Shown here: in pieces, positions 42,062-51,113 of the stretch
How the letters are laid out: the number at the start of each line of letters is the position of its first letter
How positions within the stretch are numbered: position 1 is the first letter of the stretch
Source of the DNA: Halonatronomonas betaini
GTDB taxonomy: Bacteria > Bacillota > Halanaerobiia > Halanaerobiales > Halarsenatibacteraceae
Direction: 5' to 3'
Length of the DNA: 64,000 nt
NCBI RefSeq assembly: GCF_015666175.1
Contig: NZ_JADPIE010000009.1
Span: 46,280-110,279 of the forward strand
Position numbers and translations under genes: made by a program
Notes under the pieces: model-generated
What the model was told of the DNA's origin: nothing
Database searches by the model: none
The model's input: only the letters and a program-made list of their open reading frames with translations

Positions 42062-43594
42062 ATGAAGTCAATGTTGAGAAATGGATTGGTGATTGTATTA
42101 GCATTAGCATTTGTTTTTGCTGGTACAACAATGGCAATGGCAGAAGAAGAGGACAGAATAGTTATAGGATCTGGTGCTGAGGCTCCTGGTTTAGATACCA
42201 GAGCAGAGGTTGATATCCCAGCCTTTGAAAGAATTAATTTAATTAATGAACCTTTAATAGTAATTGAGAATGACTTAAGCCTGGGACCTGCACTCGCTGA
42301 AGATTGGGAGTATAGTGAAGATGCAACTGAATTAACATTTTATCTTAGAGAAGGTGTTGAATTCCACCATGGTCGTGAATTTGTAGCTGACGATGTTAAG
42401 TATACCATCGAGTGGATTTTAGACGAAGACAATGATGCAGCTAATAGAGATCTATATGCTGCCATTGAAGAAGTAGAGATAGTTAATGATTATGAAGTTA
42501 CACTTCATCTAAGTGAAGTAAATACTTTCTTAATCAACAATATTGCTCGTTTCGGTATTGTTCCAAGGGATATAGGAGAAGAACTTGGAGACGATTATGG
42601 TAATGAGCCAGTAGGTACTGGTCCATATGTATTTGAATCATGGGATAGAGATGATCGTATGATTCTAGAGGCTCATGAAAATTATTGGGGCGGTACTCCT
42701 AATTTTGATGTAGTTGAATTTAGAGCTATTCCTGAAGATTCAGCCCGTCTATTAGCATTTGAAGCTGGCGAAATTGATATGTATCAGGGTGGAGTTGTAC
42801 CTGATGAATTGGCCAGATTAGAAGATGATCCTGATGTTGATGTTTTCAGAACAGCAGGTACTGGTTATAGTTATGTTGGTTTCGATAATGAAGAAGGACC
42901 AATGACAGATGAGAACTTAAGAAAAGCAGTATCTTACATGGTTAACCGTGAAGCTATTGTTGAGCATATTCTTCAGGGAATCGGCGAAGTTGGTCAAAGT
43001 CAGATTGTTCCAACTATGCCATGGTTCCACAGTGATTTAGACTTTATTAGTTATGATCCTGAAAAGGCTCATGAGTATTATCAGCAGTCAATTGCAGCTG
43101 AAGAGGATGTTGAATTAAGGATCTTCACAAATGAAAATCCAGTAAGAATGCAGATTGCTGAAATCATGGAGTATGAATTAAGTGAACTTGGTCTTGATGT
43201 TGAAGTAGTAATTGAAGAGTGGGGTGCCTTCCTCGATAGAATATATGATACCAATGATTATGAAATGTTCATTCTAGGTTGGGGTGGCCAGATGGACCCT
43301 GATAGAGCTTCATATCGTCAGTTCCATAGTGAAGGTTCAGCTAACCATGTAAATTATTCTAATCCTGAAATGGATGAATTATTAGAAGAGGGTAGAAGAA
43401 CTGATCCTGAATCTGATGAGTCAATTGAAATTTATCATAGAGTCCAGGAAATCTTAAATGAAGATGCTCCTAAAGTATTCTTGAACTATACTGAAGAGGT
43501 AGCATTAGTACAGCCTGAATTTGAAGGATTTGAAGTTCATCCATATGCAGCTAATGCATGGTTGTCAGTTCCTTTCCTAGAAAGAGCTGAGTAA
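42062..43594 (+). CDS. Peptide ABC transporter substrate-binding protein (SBP family 5), second system
   Basis: Extracytoplasmic binding protein. A Sec signal peptide (MKSMLRNGLVIVLALAFVF...AMAMA region) is probably cleaved near residue 25 before EEEDRIVIG; as in the first system there is no lipobox cysteine. Family 5 features: LREGVEFHHGREFVADDVKYTI, GNEPVGTGPYVFE, LRKAVSYMVNREAIV. Very acidic mature protein. The frame is open back to a TTG at 41981, but that codon is the promoter -35; ATG 42062 follows AAGGAGGG. Length 510. Ligand unknown. Confidence 0.9.
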   Translation: MKSMLRNGLVIVLALAFVFAGTTMAMAEEEDRIVIGSGAEAPGLDTRAEVDIPAFERINLINEPLIVIENDLSLGPALAEDWEYSEDATELTFYLREGVEFHHGREFVADDVKYTIEWILDEDNDAANRDLYAAIEEVEIVNDYEVTLHLSEVNTFLINNIARFGIVPRDIGEELGDDYGNEPVGTGPYVFESWDRDDRMILEAHENYWGGTPNFDVVEFRAIPEDSARLLAFEAGEIDMYQGGVVPDELARLEDDPDVDVFRTAGTGYSYVGFDNEEGPMTDENLRKAVSYMVNREAIVEHILQGIGEVGQSQIVPTMPWFHSDLDFISYDPEKAHEYYQQSIAAEEDVELRIFTNENPVRMQIAEIMEYELSELGLDVEVVIEEWGAFLDRIYDTNDYEMFILGWGGQMDPDRASYRQFHSEGSANHVNYSNPEMDELLEEGRRTDPESDESIEIYHRVQEILNEDAPKVFLNYTEEVALVQPEFEGFEVHPYAANAWLSVPFLERAE

Positions 43595-43625
43595 TTAGTT
43601 GTAAAATATTAGTTTGAGAGAATAA

Positions 43626-43662
43626 AAGCTAAAACACCGGCTTATGCCGGTGTTTTAAGCTT
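43626..43662 (+). promoter_or_regulatory. Intercistronic hairpin between binding-protein and permease genes
   Basis: AAAACACCGGC (43631-43641) pairs with GCCGGTGTTTT (43646-43656) around TTAT, extended by AAGCT/AGCTT flanks with one bulged A. Four T lie in the 3' arm and a further TTTT follows. It may act as a partial terminator and as a 3'-stabilising stem for the binding-protein mRNA. The position matches the palindrome at 6191-6218 in the other transporter operon. Confidence 0.75.
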
Positions 43663-43743
43663 AATTTTACAACTTTTACCCTTTAAATTAGAAGAAAATT
43701 TATATTAGGATTATTTAAGTAGAAGGGAGATTCGCTTTTAAAA

Positions 43744-44727
43744 ATGTCTAAATATATTATCAGACGTTTATTATATTTAATATTAATTTTAATTGGTGTT
43801 TCATTGATTGTTTTTATGTTAGTGCATTTAGCTCCTGGTGATCCTGTAAGAATAATGTTAGGTGAAGATGCTTCACCTGCAGAAGTTGAGAGATTGAGGG
43901 AAAATTATGGTCTGGATCAACCCTTACATATCCAGTATTTCCGCTGGGCTGGCAATGTATTACAGGGTGATTTAGGAACATCTATAAGACAAAGGAGACC
44001 AGTAACAGAATTAATTTTTGCTCGAATGCCGGCAACATTTGAACTGGCTTTAATGGGAATGCTATTTTCTATTATTGTTGCTATACCCTTAGGAATAATA
44101 GCAGCTATAAAACAATCGACATGGGTTGATTTTTCAACAATGATACTGGCTTTAATTGGAGTTTCTATGCCCAGTTTCTGGATTGGTTTAATGCTTTTAA
44201 CCCATCTGGCTCTACGAGTTGACATTTTACCGTTATTTGGTAGGGGGCCATCACTATTTGTTGGAATTGGTAGCATTTTTACAACTGGTAGTTTTATGAC
44301 ACTTATAAATTCTCTTAGATTTTTGATATTACCAGCGATCTCATTAGGGATTATTCAGACTGCTCTTTTAACCCGTTTAACCAGGTCCAGTATGTTAGAT
44401 GTTTTAAGAGCTGATTATATAAGAACTGCTCGTTCTAAAGGATTAGGAGAAAGAGTTGTAGTAACTAGACATGCTTTAAGAAATGCTCTCCTCCCTGTAG
44501 TTACAGTACTTGGTATTAGATTAGGTGCTATGCTTGGTGGCTCAATTATTATTGAAACTGTTTTTGCCTGGCCTGGAGTAGGTAGATTAATTTATAATGC
44601 TATCTCGCAGCGAGATTTTCCAATAGTTCAGGCAGGTACTTTATTACTGGCTGTAGCATTTTCACTGGCTAATTTATTAGTTGATATTAGCTATGCTTAT
44701 CTCAATCCAAGGATACGTTATGATTGA
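43744..44727 (+). CDS. Peptide ABC transporter permease, DppB/OppB type (second system)
   Basis: Membrane permease with the N-terminal YIIRRLLYLILILIGVSLIVF helix, the HLAPGDPVRIMLGEDAS motif, and the EAA loop DVLRADYIRTARSKGLGERVVVTRHALRNALLP. Six membrane segments; length 327 is normal. AAGGGAG lies about 10 bases before the ATG. It pairs with the DppC-type permease downstream (27-base gap). The operon is promoter, binding protein, hairpin, permease, permease, terminator. Confidence 0.9.
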   Translation: MSKYIIRRLLYLILILIGVSLIVFMLVHLAPGDPVRIMLGEDASPAEVERLRENYGLDQPLHIQYFRWAGNVLQGDLGTSIRQRRPVTELIFARMPATFELALMGMLFSIIVAIPLGIIAAIKQSTWVDFSTMILALIGVSMPSFWIGLMLLTHLALRVDILPLFGRGPSLFVGIGSIFTTGSFMTLINSLRFLILPAISLGIIQTALLTRLTRSSMLDVLRADYIRTARSKGLGERVVVTRHALRNALLPVVTVLGIRLGAMLGGSIIIETVFAWPGVGRLIYNAISQRDFPIVQAGTLLLAVAFSLANLLVDISYAYLNPRIRYD

Positions 44728-44754
44728 TTTTAGTAAAGGGAGGATATTCAAATA

Positions 44755-45582
44755 ATGAAAACATTACTAAAAAATAAACAGGCTTTAGTTGGAATTATTT
44801 TAATTGGTTTAATGATATTAATAGCAATTTTAGCACCAAGATTGGTACCTCAGGATCCTTATGCACAGAATCTCTTTAATAGATATCAGGCTCCTGAAGG
44901 TATTGGAGGAGAACATATTTTAGGCACAGATAATTTAGGTCGAGATGTTTTTAGCAGACTGATAATGGGTTCTAGAGTTTCATTACTTGTAGGTTTTATT
45001 GCAGTTGGAATTTCACTATTTATTGGTCTGGTTTTAGGAGCTATAGCAGGTTATGTTGGTGGTTGGTTAGATGAGGTTATTATGAGATCGATGGATGTGA
45101 TTCTTGCTTTCCCCGCTATTTTGCTTGCAATTTTTATTGTAGCAGCTTTAGGACCTGGTATGGTGAATGCCATGTTTGCTATTGCAGTAGTTAGAATACC
45201 GTCAATGGCCAGAATCACTAGAGGTCAGGTCTTAGGCTTAAAAGAAGAGGAGTTTGTAGAAGCTGCTAGAGCTATGGGAGCGACAAACTTTTCAATATTA
45301 TTTAAGCATATACTGGTAAATGGTTTTGCTCCTATGATGGTCATGGCAACACTTGGTATGGGAACAGCTATTGTTACTGAGGCTGGCTTGAGTTTCCTAG
45401 GTTTAGGTGCTCAGCCACCTATGATCAGTTGGGGGAGAATGTTAGCTTCTGGTAGGGAAGCTTTGAGATCTGCTCCTCATGTTACGACCTGGTCTGGTAT
45501 TGCAATAGTTTTATCTGTATTAGGTTTTAACCTATTAGGTGATGGTTTAAGAGATATATTTGATCCTAAATTGAATAGATAA
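44755..45582 (+). CDS. Peptide ABC transporter permease, DppC/OppC type (second system)
   Basis: Membrane permease of 275 residues: an N-terminal KNKQALVGIILIGLMILIA helix, LGTDNLGRDVFSRLIMGSR, the EAA loop GQVLGLKEEEFVEAARAMGATNFSILFKHIL, and the C-terminal LGDGLRDIFDPK. It lacks the longer N-terminal cytoplasmic tail of the first system. It is the last gene of the operon before the terminator at 45609, so no ATPase genes are linked. Confidence 0.9.
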   Translation: MKTLLKNKQALVGIILIGLMILIAILAPRLVPQDPYAQNLFNRYQAPEGIGGEHILGTDNLGRDVFSRLIMGSRVSLLVGFIAVGISLFIGLVLGAIAGYVGGWLDEVIMRSMDVILAFPAILLAIFIVAALGPGMVNAMFAIAVVRIPSMARITRGQVLGLKEEEFVEAARAMGATNFSILFKHILVNGFAPMMVMATLGMGTAIVTEAGLSFLGLGAQPPMISWGRMLASGREALRSAPHVTTWSGIAIVLSVLGFNLLGDGLRDIFDPKLNR

Positions 45583-45608
45583 TTTTTAGATGTTAATAAT
45601 AAATTATA

Positions 45609-45642
45609 GGTACTGGCTTTTAATAAGCTGGTGCCTTTTTTT
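45609..45642 (+). terminator. Intrinsic terminator after the second peptide-transport operon
   Basis: GGTACTGGCTT (45609-45619) pairs with AAGCTGGTGCC (45625-45635) over 11 bp with three G-U wobbles, 5-base loop, then seven T. Confidence 0.85.
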
Positions 45643-45660
45643 ATTTTGATAAATATTTTC

Positions 45661-45689
45661 TTGACAGTGAGAGTTGGATATGTTATATT
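45661..45689 (+). promoter_or_regulatory. Sigma-A promoter of the his operon
   Basis: TTGACA (45661-45666), 17-base spacer, TATATT (45684-45689). The leader to hisZ is only about 48 bases and has no T-box, histidine-rich leader peptide or attenuator hairpin. Confidence 0.85.
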
Positions 45690-45743
45690 CTTTAGTGTGA
45701 TAAAGAATTAAAGCAAATATATTGTTGCACTGGAGGATTAATT

Positions 45744-46988
45744 ATGGAACTTAAATTTAATGGTTTACCTGAAGGTATGGCTTTTTATATGCCTGAGAAA
45801 GCAAGGTCTTTAGATTTATTAAAAAATACTGGCCAGAATATACTTGAAAGTTTTGGTTATGAGCCTTTGTATGTACCGGCTTTATTGCCTTATTCCCTTG
45901 TCTGTTCAGGTGTTGAAAAAGAAAAAGTTAAGAATTATTATAAATTAATCGATTATCAGGGAGATATTTTAGTATTAAGGCCAGAGATGACCTCTGCGAT
46001 TGCCAGTTTAGTAGCTAGAGAGCAGGATAATATTACATTTCCAGCTAGATTTTATTATTATTCCTCTGTATATCGTCATGAGACTACCCAGAGTGGTAAG
46101 GATAGAGAGATTTATCAGCTAGGTGCAGAGAGATTTGGTGGTAGCGAAGATGCTGATATAGAAATACTATTACTTATTCAGAAAATAATTGAAGCTGCTG
46201 GTTTAGATGATTTTCAGGTGGAAGTAGGAAATATAAGTTTTTTAGAAGAAGTATTTGTAAGTTTAGATTTAGAGCAAAATTTAGTTAAAAAATTAAAAGT
46301 TAAGTTAGCCAGTAGAGATTTAGTAGGTTATAGAAATATATGCCTTGAACTTGAAAAAGATAAGAAGGATAAACTATTGAAATTGCTGGAATTAAGAGGT
46401 GGTCCAGAAATATTTGCTAAAGCAGAGAAAATTATAGGTAGCAATAATAAGTCATTAGAACATTTAAAGAAAATTTATAGCAGCTTAAAATTAATAAATA
46501 TGGCTGAAAGAATAAATTTTGATTTAACTTTAATGAGAAATCTGGATTATTATACAGGGATTGTTTTTGAAGTAATGTCTCCGAATTTAGGTTACAATAT
46601 CTGTGGCGGAGGGCGTTATGATAAGTTATTATCCAGATTTGGTGTAGAGAGCATTCCTGCAGTAGGTTTTGCTATCGGAATGGAAAGGTTAAGGCTTGCT
46701 GTAAATGGTGGGCAGAGTTTAGATAGAAGCAGTAAGATAAAAATTTATCTTGAAGATGTAAATGATTTAGATAAGTCCTTTGAGCTTATTGATGAACTCC
46801 AGGATAAAGGTTTTGAAACATTGATAGAATATGAAAACCTTAAAGTTGATAATATCGATGCAGATGAAATAATAATTAAAATTGATGATATCTTTGCTGT
46901 ATTTATTGAAAAAGAGGAAAGAAATTTTGAGAGGATTGCTGAGGTGTTAGAATATGTCAGAACTGAACTTGAAAATAGCAATGCCTAA
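45744..46988 (+). CDS. hisZ: ATP phosphoribosyltransferase regulatory subunit
   Basis: HisRS-like subunit that activates the short-form HisG. It has class II synthetase-like motifs (VLRPEMTSAIASLVA near residue 76, RFYYYSSVYRHE near residue 96, ERFGGSEDADIEI) but no tRNA anticodon-binding domain of full HisRS; MRNLDYYTGIVFEVMSP and CGGGRYDKLLSRFG near residue 288 mark the catalytic-like core. Length 414. It is the first gene of the his operon and overlaps hisG by 35 bases. A HisRS function is unlikely given the context and the short HisG next to it. Confidence 0.93.
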   Translation: MELKFNGLPEGMAFYMPEKARSLDLLKNTGQNILESFGYEPLYVPALLPYSLVCSGVEKEKVKNYYKLIDYQGDILVLRPEMTSAIASLVAREQDNITFPARFYYYSSVYRHETTQSGKDREIYQLGAERFGGSEDADIEILLLIQKIIEAAGLDDFQVEVGNISFLEEVFVSLDLEQNLVKKLKVKLASRDLVGYRNICLELEKDKKDKLLKLLELRGGPEIFAKAEKIIGSNNKSLEHLKKIYSSLKLINMAERINFDLTLMRNLDYYTGIVFEVMSPNLGYNICGGGRYDKLLSRFGVESIPAVGFAIGMERLRLAVNGGQSLDRSSKIKIYLEDVNDLDKSFELIDELQDKGFETLIEYENLKVDNIDADEIIIKIDDIFAVFIEKEERNFERIAEVLEYVRTELENSNA

Positions 46989-47610
46989 AGGGAGATTATT
47001 TTCTCAGGTACTTGAAGTCTGCAGTAATACTCCTTTAATAGGCCAGGATAATAATTTATCTACACTTTCGAGAAAGTTAGTTCAAAGGGTTGATGAGACA
47101 GGCAATGAGTTTATGTTAACAAAACCAGTTGATGTTCCCGCTTATGTTGAGCATGGAGCGGCAGACCTTGGTTTTACAGGTAAAGATGTAATTGCAGAAA
47201 AAGAAAGAAATATATATGAAGTTTTTGATCTAGAAATAGGAAAATGCAGTCTGGTGGTTGCGATTCCAGATAAATTGAAGTATGAAAATCCAGAAGAATT
47301 ACCTGATAATTTGAGGGTTGCAACTTCTTATCCAAATTTAACAGCCAATTATTTTAATGATTTAGGAATTAAGGTTGAAGTGATTCAGTTAGGTGGTTCA
47401 GTTGAACTGGCTCCATTAGTTGATCTGGCAGATATTATTGTTGATATTACATCTACTGGAACTACTTTAAGAAAGAATAATTTAAAAGCTATTGGCACTA
47501 TTTTAGATTCATCAGTACGAATGATTGTTAATAGAATGAGTTATAGAACTAATTCTAATCTGATTGATGAAATAATAAGTGGAATTAAATCAAATGTTGG
47601 GAGTAATTAA
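46954..47610 (+). CDS. hisG: ATP phosphoribosyltransferase, short form
   Basis: First enzyme of histidine synthesis: ATP plus PRPP gives phosphoribosyl-ATP. IAMPKGRLFSQVLEV at the N-terminus, VEHGAADLGFTGKDVI near residue 66, and the PRPP-binding DIIVDITSTGTTLRKNNL near residue 158 are present. At 218 residues it lacks the C-terminal regulatory domain and needs HisZ, encoded upstream. The last bases abut hisD. Confidence 0.95.
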   Translation: MSELNLKIAMPKGRLFSQVLEVCSNTPLIGQDNNLSTLSRKLVQRVDETGNEFMLTKPVDVPAYVEHGAADLGFTGKDVIAEKERNIYEVFDLEIGKCSLVVAIPDKLKYENPEELPDNLRVATSYPNLTANYFNDLGIKVEVIQLGGSVELAPLVDLADIIVDITSTGTTLRKNNLKAIGTILDSSVRMIVNRMSYRTNSNLIDEIISGIKSNVGSN

Positions 47611-47611
47611 T

Positions 47612-48907
47612 ATGGAGAAGATAAATTTACCAGGTGACAGAAAAAGATTAGAGGATTTTTTGCAAAACAAGAAGGTTGATTATGCTGGAGAATTAATGGA
47701 AAATGTAAATAGTATAATAGAGGATGTTGTTAATGAGGGCGATAAGGCGTTATTTGATTTCACAGAAAAGTATGATGGCGTTAAACTAGAAAGATTGAGT
47801 GTTGATAAAAGTTTTCTAAAAACTTCTGAAATAGATGAGGAATTATTGGACTCTCTCAAAGTGGCTAAAAGAAGATTGATTGATTACTCAAAAAGTCAGC
47901 TAGATAAGAGCTGGTATAAGAGAAATGAAAATGGTGGCTTTGTTGGTGAACAGATTACTCCAATTGAAAGGGTAGGGCTATATATTCCAGGGGGAAGGGC
48001 AGCTTATCCCAGTTCTGTCCTGATGACTGCTGTACCAGCTCTGGTAGCTGGTGTTAATGAGATTGTTGCTGTATCTCCACCAGGTAAAGATGGCAAGATA
48101 AATCCAACTGTTGCTAGAACTTTAGATTTATGTGGGATTGATGAAGTTTATTCTATTGGTGGAGCCCAGGCCATCGCAGCTTTAGCTTATGGTACAGAGA
48201 CCATAAAAAGAGTTGATAAAATAGTTGGTCCAGGCAATAAGTATGTCACTATGGCTAAAAAGTTAGTCTTTGGCCAGGTTGATATAGATATGCTTGCTGG
48301 TCCCAGTGAGGTGCTGGTGATTGCTGATGAAACAGCTGCTCCAGATGCAATTGCTTCTGATTTGTTGGCCCAGGCCGAGCACGATCCAGAAGCAAGAGTT
48401 GTTTTAATTACGGCTGAAGATGATATTATTATGGAAGTTGAGGATGAGCTGGAAAAACAGCTTGAAATGTTAAAGACAAAAGAAACTGCAAGGAGTTCTC
48501 TTGAGAATTATGGTTTAATAATAAAAGTTGGGAATTTAGATGAAGCTATAAAAGCAAGTAATGAAATTGCTCCAGAACATTTAGAGCTGATTGTAAATGA
48601 TTCTTTGAAATATATTGAAAGAATAAAACATGCGGGATCTATTTTTATTGGAAAGTGGACACCAGAGGTCGCCGGAGATTATTTAGCAGGCCCCAATCAT
48701 GTCTTGCCTACTTCAGGGACTGCCAGGTTTTCTTCTCCTCTTTCCGTAAATGATTTTGTAAAGAGTTCCAGTCTGATCTATTTTACTGAAGAAGAGTTAA
48801 GGAATACGTTTACAGATATTGAAAGGATTGCAGAGTCAGAAGGTTTGCCTGCTCATGCCAGTGCTGCTAGAATCAGGCTGGAAAGTACTGGTGATAAAAA
48901 TGATTAA
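47612..48907 (+). CDS. hisD: Histidinol dehydrogenase
   Basis: Catalyses the last two oxidations, histidinol to histidine, with NAD and zinc. ERVGLYIPGGRAAYPSSVLM near residue 115, KIVGPGNKYVTMAK near residue 207, AGPSEVLVIADE and LAQAEHDPEARV with the catalytic/zinc residues, and the GPNHVLPTSG motif near residue 360 are conserved. The frame opens earlier, but ATG 47612 has GGGAGT 8 bases upstream. Length 431. Confidence 0.95.
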   Translation: MEKINLPGDRKRLEDFLQNKKVDYAGELMENVNSIIEDVVNEGDKALFDFTEKYDGVKLERLSVDKSFLKTSEIDEELLDSLKVAKRRLIDYSKSQLDKSWYKRNENGGFVGEQITPIERVGLYIPGGRAAYPSSVLMTAVPALVAGVNEIVAVSPPGKDGKINPTVARTLDLCGIDEVYSIGGAQAIAALAYGTETIKRVDKIVGPGNKYVTMAKKLVFGQVDIDMLAGPSEVLVIADETAAPDAIASDLLAQAEHDPEARVVLITAEDDIIMEVEDELEKQLEMLKTKETARSSLENYGLIIKVGNLDEAIKASNEIAPEHLELIVNDSLKYIERIKHAGSIFIGKWTPEVAGDYLAGPNHVLPTSGTARFSSPLSVNDFVKSSSLIYFTEEELRNTFTDIERIAESEGLPAHASAARIRLESTGDKND

Positions 48908-49904
48908 ATTATCATCTAATGAGAATCCATACCCATTAACTGATGAGGTGGCAAAAGAAGTAAATAGACTTGCCGTTGAAGTTGCTTATAACAGGTATCC
49001 TGATAAGACTTATATTGAATTACGAAAGGCATTAGCTGGATATACTGGTTTTCCAGCAGATCAAATTATTGCCGGTAATGGTTCTGATGAATTGATTTTA
49101 TTAAGTTTATTAGAGTATGGCGGAAGAGATAGTGTTATGATATCCCCGGCTCCTACCTTTGGAATGTATAGCCATTATGCCAGTGTTACTGAAACGGAGA
49201 TTATGGAAGTGCCTTATAAGCTTGAAGCTGAATTTTTGTTTCCAGAGGATAAAATTATGGAGCTTGCCAGCAAGTATGATGATGGAATTATATTTTTATG
49301 TTATCCGAATAACCCGACCGGTGAAAGATTTTCTCTGAGCTGGCTGGCTAAACTTTTAGCCGAGACTGAATTAATGGTAGTAGTTGATGAAGCCTATTAT
49401 GAGTTTTCTGGAAAGACTGCAATAGACTTAATAAATAATAATCAAAATCTAATAGTTTTAAGAACCCTCTCTAAAGCATTTGGGCTGGCAGGCCTTAGAG
49501 TTGGTTATTTAATGGCCAATAAACCTGTAATAGATGGGTTGAATGAGATTAGATCTCCTTATAATATAAGCAATTATAGTGCTAAAATAGCAGTTGCTTT
49601 ATTAGGTTTTGAAGATGAATATAGAAAACAGTGGATAGAGATGAGAAGTGAAAGAATCAAACTGGAAGAGTTTTTGAAAAAACATGATAGCATTAATGCC
49701 TTTCATTCTGAGGGCAACTTCATTTTATTTAAAACTGATAATGATGAGGAAGAGATTAAAGATAAATTATTGGAAAGAAATATTATGATAAGATACTGGG
49801 ATAACCTTGATACATTAGGAAAAGCTTTAAGGGTGAGTGTTGGGATGCCTGAAGAAAATGAACTGTTTAAAGAGGAGATAACGTCAATTTTAGAGGGGGT
49901 TTAA
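48900..49904 (+). CDS. hisC: Histidinol-phosphate aminotransferase
   Basis: PLP enzyme that converts imidazole acetol-phosphate and glutamate to histidinol-phosphate. LSSNENPYPLTDEV at the N-terminus, GNGSDELILL near residue 62, CYPNNPTGERFS near residue 134, and the PLP-lysine motif RTLSKAFGLAGLRVGY near residue 187 are all present. The ATG overlaps the hisD end by 8 bases. At 334 residues it lacks the roughly 20-residue leader before LSSNEN that many HisC proteins have, but the fold is complete. Confidence 0.93.
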   Translation: MIKLSSNENPYPLTDEVAKEVNRLAVEVAYNRYPDKTYIELRKALAGYTGFPADQIIAGNGSDELILLSLLEYGGRDSVMISPAPTFGMYSHYASVTETEIMEVPYKLEAEFLFPEDKIMELASKYDDGIIFLCYPNNPTGERFSLSWLAKLLAETELMVVVDEAYYEFSGKTAIDLINNNQNLIVLRTLSKAFGLAGLRVGYLMANKPVIDGLNEIRSPYNISNYSAKIAVALLGFEDEYRKQWIEMRSERIKLEEFLKKHDSINAFHSEGNFILFKTDNDEEEIKDKLLERNIMIRYWDNLDTLGKALRVSVGMPEENELFKEEITSILEGV

Positions 49905-49905
49905 G

Positions 49906-50505
49906 ATGGTTAAGTTAGAAAGGAATACAAATGAAACTTCTATTGTGTTAGAACTGGATTTATTTGGCGAAGGAGATTATGATATAAATACCGGGATTGG
50001 ATTTTTTGATCATATGCTTGAACTCTGGTGCAAACATGGTTTTATTGATTTAAAGCTTAAGGCAGAAGGTGACCTTGAAGTTGATAAGCACCATACAGTT
50101 GAAGATATTGGGATTTTACTTGGTCAGGCGATGAATAAACAGTTAGGCCAGCGAGGAGGTATCACCAGGTTTGGAGATTTTACTCTGCCTATGGATGAAG
50201 TTTTAGTTCAGGCAGTTGTTGATCTTGGAGGAAGGTCATATTATAGGAGCAATCTAGAATCAGATAGAACAGAGATAAATGGCTTTCCAATTGAATTGGT
50301 TGATGAATTTTTTAGGGCTCTAACCAGCAATGGTTGTTTAAATCTTCATTTAGTGGTGATAAGAAATGGTAATGCCCATCACCTGATTGAGGGAGCTTTT
50401 AAAGCATTTGCCAGGTCTATAGATCAGGCTTTAAGACCTGATGATAGATTGGAAGGCAGACCATTATCAACTAAGGGGAGCCTGGGAGAGAGTGGCAGAC
50501 ATTGA
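49906..50505 (+). CDS. hisB: Imidazoleglycerol-phosphate dehydratase
   Basis: Dehydrates imidazoleglycerol-phosphate in a Mn-dependent reaction. Metal motifs GIGFFDHMLELWCKHG, DKHHTVEDIGI near residue 65, and NAHHLIEGAFKAFARS near residue 150 are intact. Length 199. It has only the dehydratase domain, with no histidinol-phosphatase fusion. The start ATG is 1 base after the hisC stop; the hisH TTG overlaps its last codons. Confidence 0.95.
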   Translation: MVKLERNTNETSIVLELDLFGEGDYDINTGIGFFDHMLELWCKHGFIDLKLKAEGDLEVDKHHTVEDIGILLGQAMNKQLGQRGGITRFGDFTLPMDEVLVQAVVDLGGRSYYRSNLESDRTEINGFPIELVDEFFRALTSNGCLNLHLVVIRNGNAHHLIEGAFKAFARSIDQALRPDDRLEGRPLSTKGSLGESGRH

Positions 50506-51113
50506 TCGGAATAATTGATTATGGTGCAGGGAATATAGGTAATGTTGAAAGGGCATTTAGATACCTTAATGAAGAGACATCTATTATAGATAATGGTGAT
50601 AATATTAGTAGTCAACTTTCTCTTTTAGTATTACCAGGAGTTGGTTCCTTCGCTGCAGGGATGGCAGGTCTTAAAGAGCGGGATTTAGTTAAACCAATTA
50701 AAGAATTTATAGAATCAGGTAGACCTTTTTTAGGGATCTGCCTTGGCCTGCAGCTTTTATTTGCAAGGAGCAAAGAGAGTGGTCTGGTATCAGGGTTAGA
50801 GTTTTTTGATGAAGAATGCTTGAAATTTGATTCAAAAAAGATTAAAAGAGTTCCACAGATTGGCTGGAATAAAGTTGAAACAGTTGTAGAATCAAAAGTT
50901 TTTAATGAGTTACCGGATCAATATTTTTATTTTGTCCATAGTTATTATGTGCCGGTTATTCCTGATCTAACAGTTGCTAAAGCTGATTATGGTGGCCAGG
51001 AATTTACAGCCATTCTTAATAGGAAAAATATCTGGGGAATTCAACCCCATCCTGAAAAGAGTGGCAGGACAGGATTAAAGTTTTTAGAGAATCTGATTGG
51101 AGTGATTAAATGA
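50502..51113 (+). CDS. hisH: Imidazole glycerol phosphate synthase glutaminase subunit
   Basis: Class I amidotransferase that supplies ammonia to HisF. GIIDYGAGNIGNVERAF at the N-terminus, PGVGSFAAGM, the nucleophile in FLGICLGLQLLF near residue 79, and IWGIQPHPEKSG near residue 180 with the catalytic histidine and glutamate are present. The start is TTG 50502, overlapping the hisB stop by 4 bases. Length 203. Confidence 0.94.
   Translation: MIGIIDYGAGNIGNVERAFRYLNEETSIIDNGDNISSQLSLLVLPGVGSFAAGMAGLKERDLVKPIKEFIESGRPFLGICLGLQLLFARSKESGLVSGLEFFDEECLKFDSKKIKRVPQIGWNKVETVVESKVFNELPDQYFYFVHSYYVPVIPDLTVAKADYGGQEFTAILNRKNIWGIQPHPEKSGRTGLKFLENLIGVIK

Noticed and set aside
45690..45743. T-box or attenuator before the his operon
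   Set aside because: The leader is about 50 bases, without the T-box core TGGNACCGCG, a histidine-rich short frame or a terminator hairpin.
45744..46988. Histidyl-tRNA synthetase instead of HisZ
   Set aside because: It lacks the C-terminal anticodon-binding domain pattern, overlaps a short-form hisG and heads the his operon.
48819..48899. hisC start within hisD at 48819
   Set aside because: It would add 27 residues unlike any HisC N-terminus (WKVLVIK and others). ATG 48900 leads directly into the LSSNENPYP motif.
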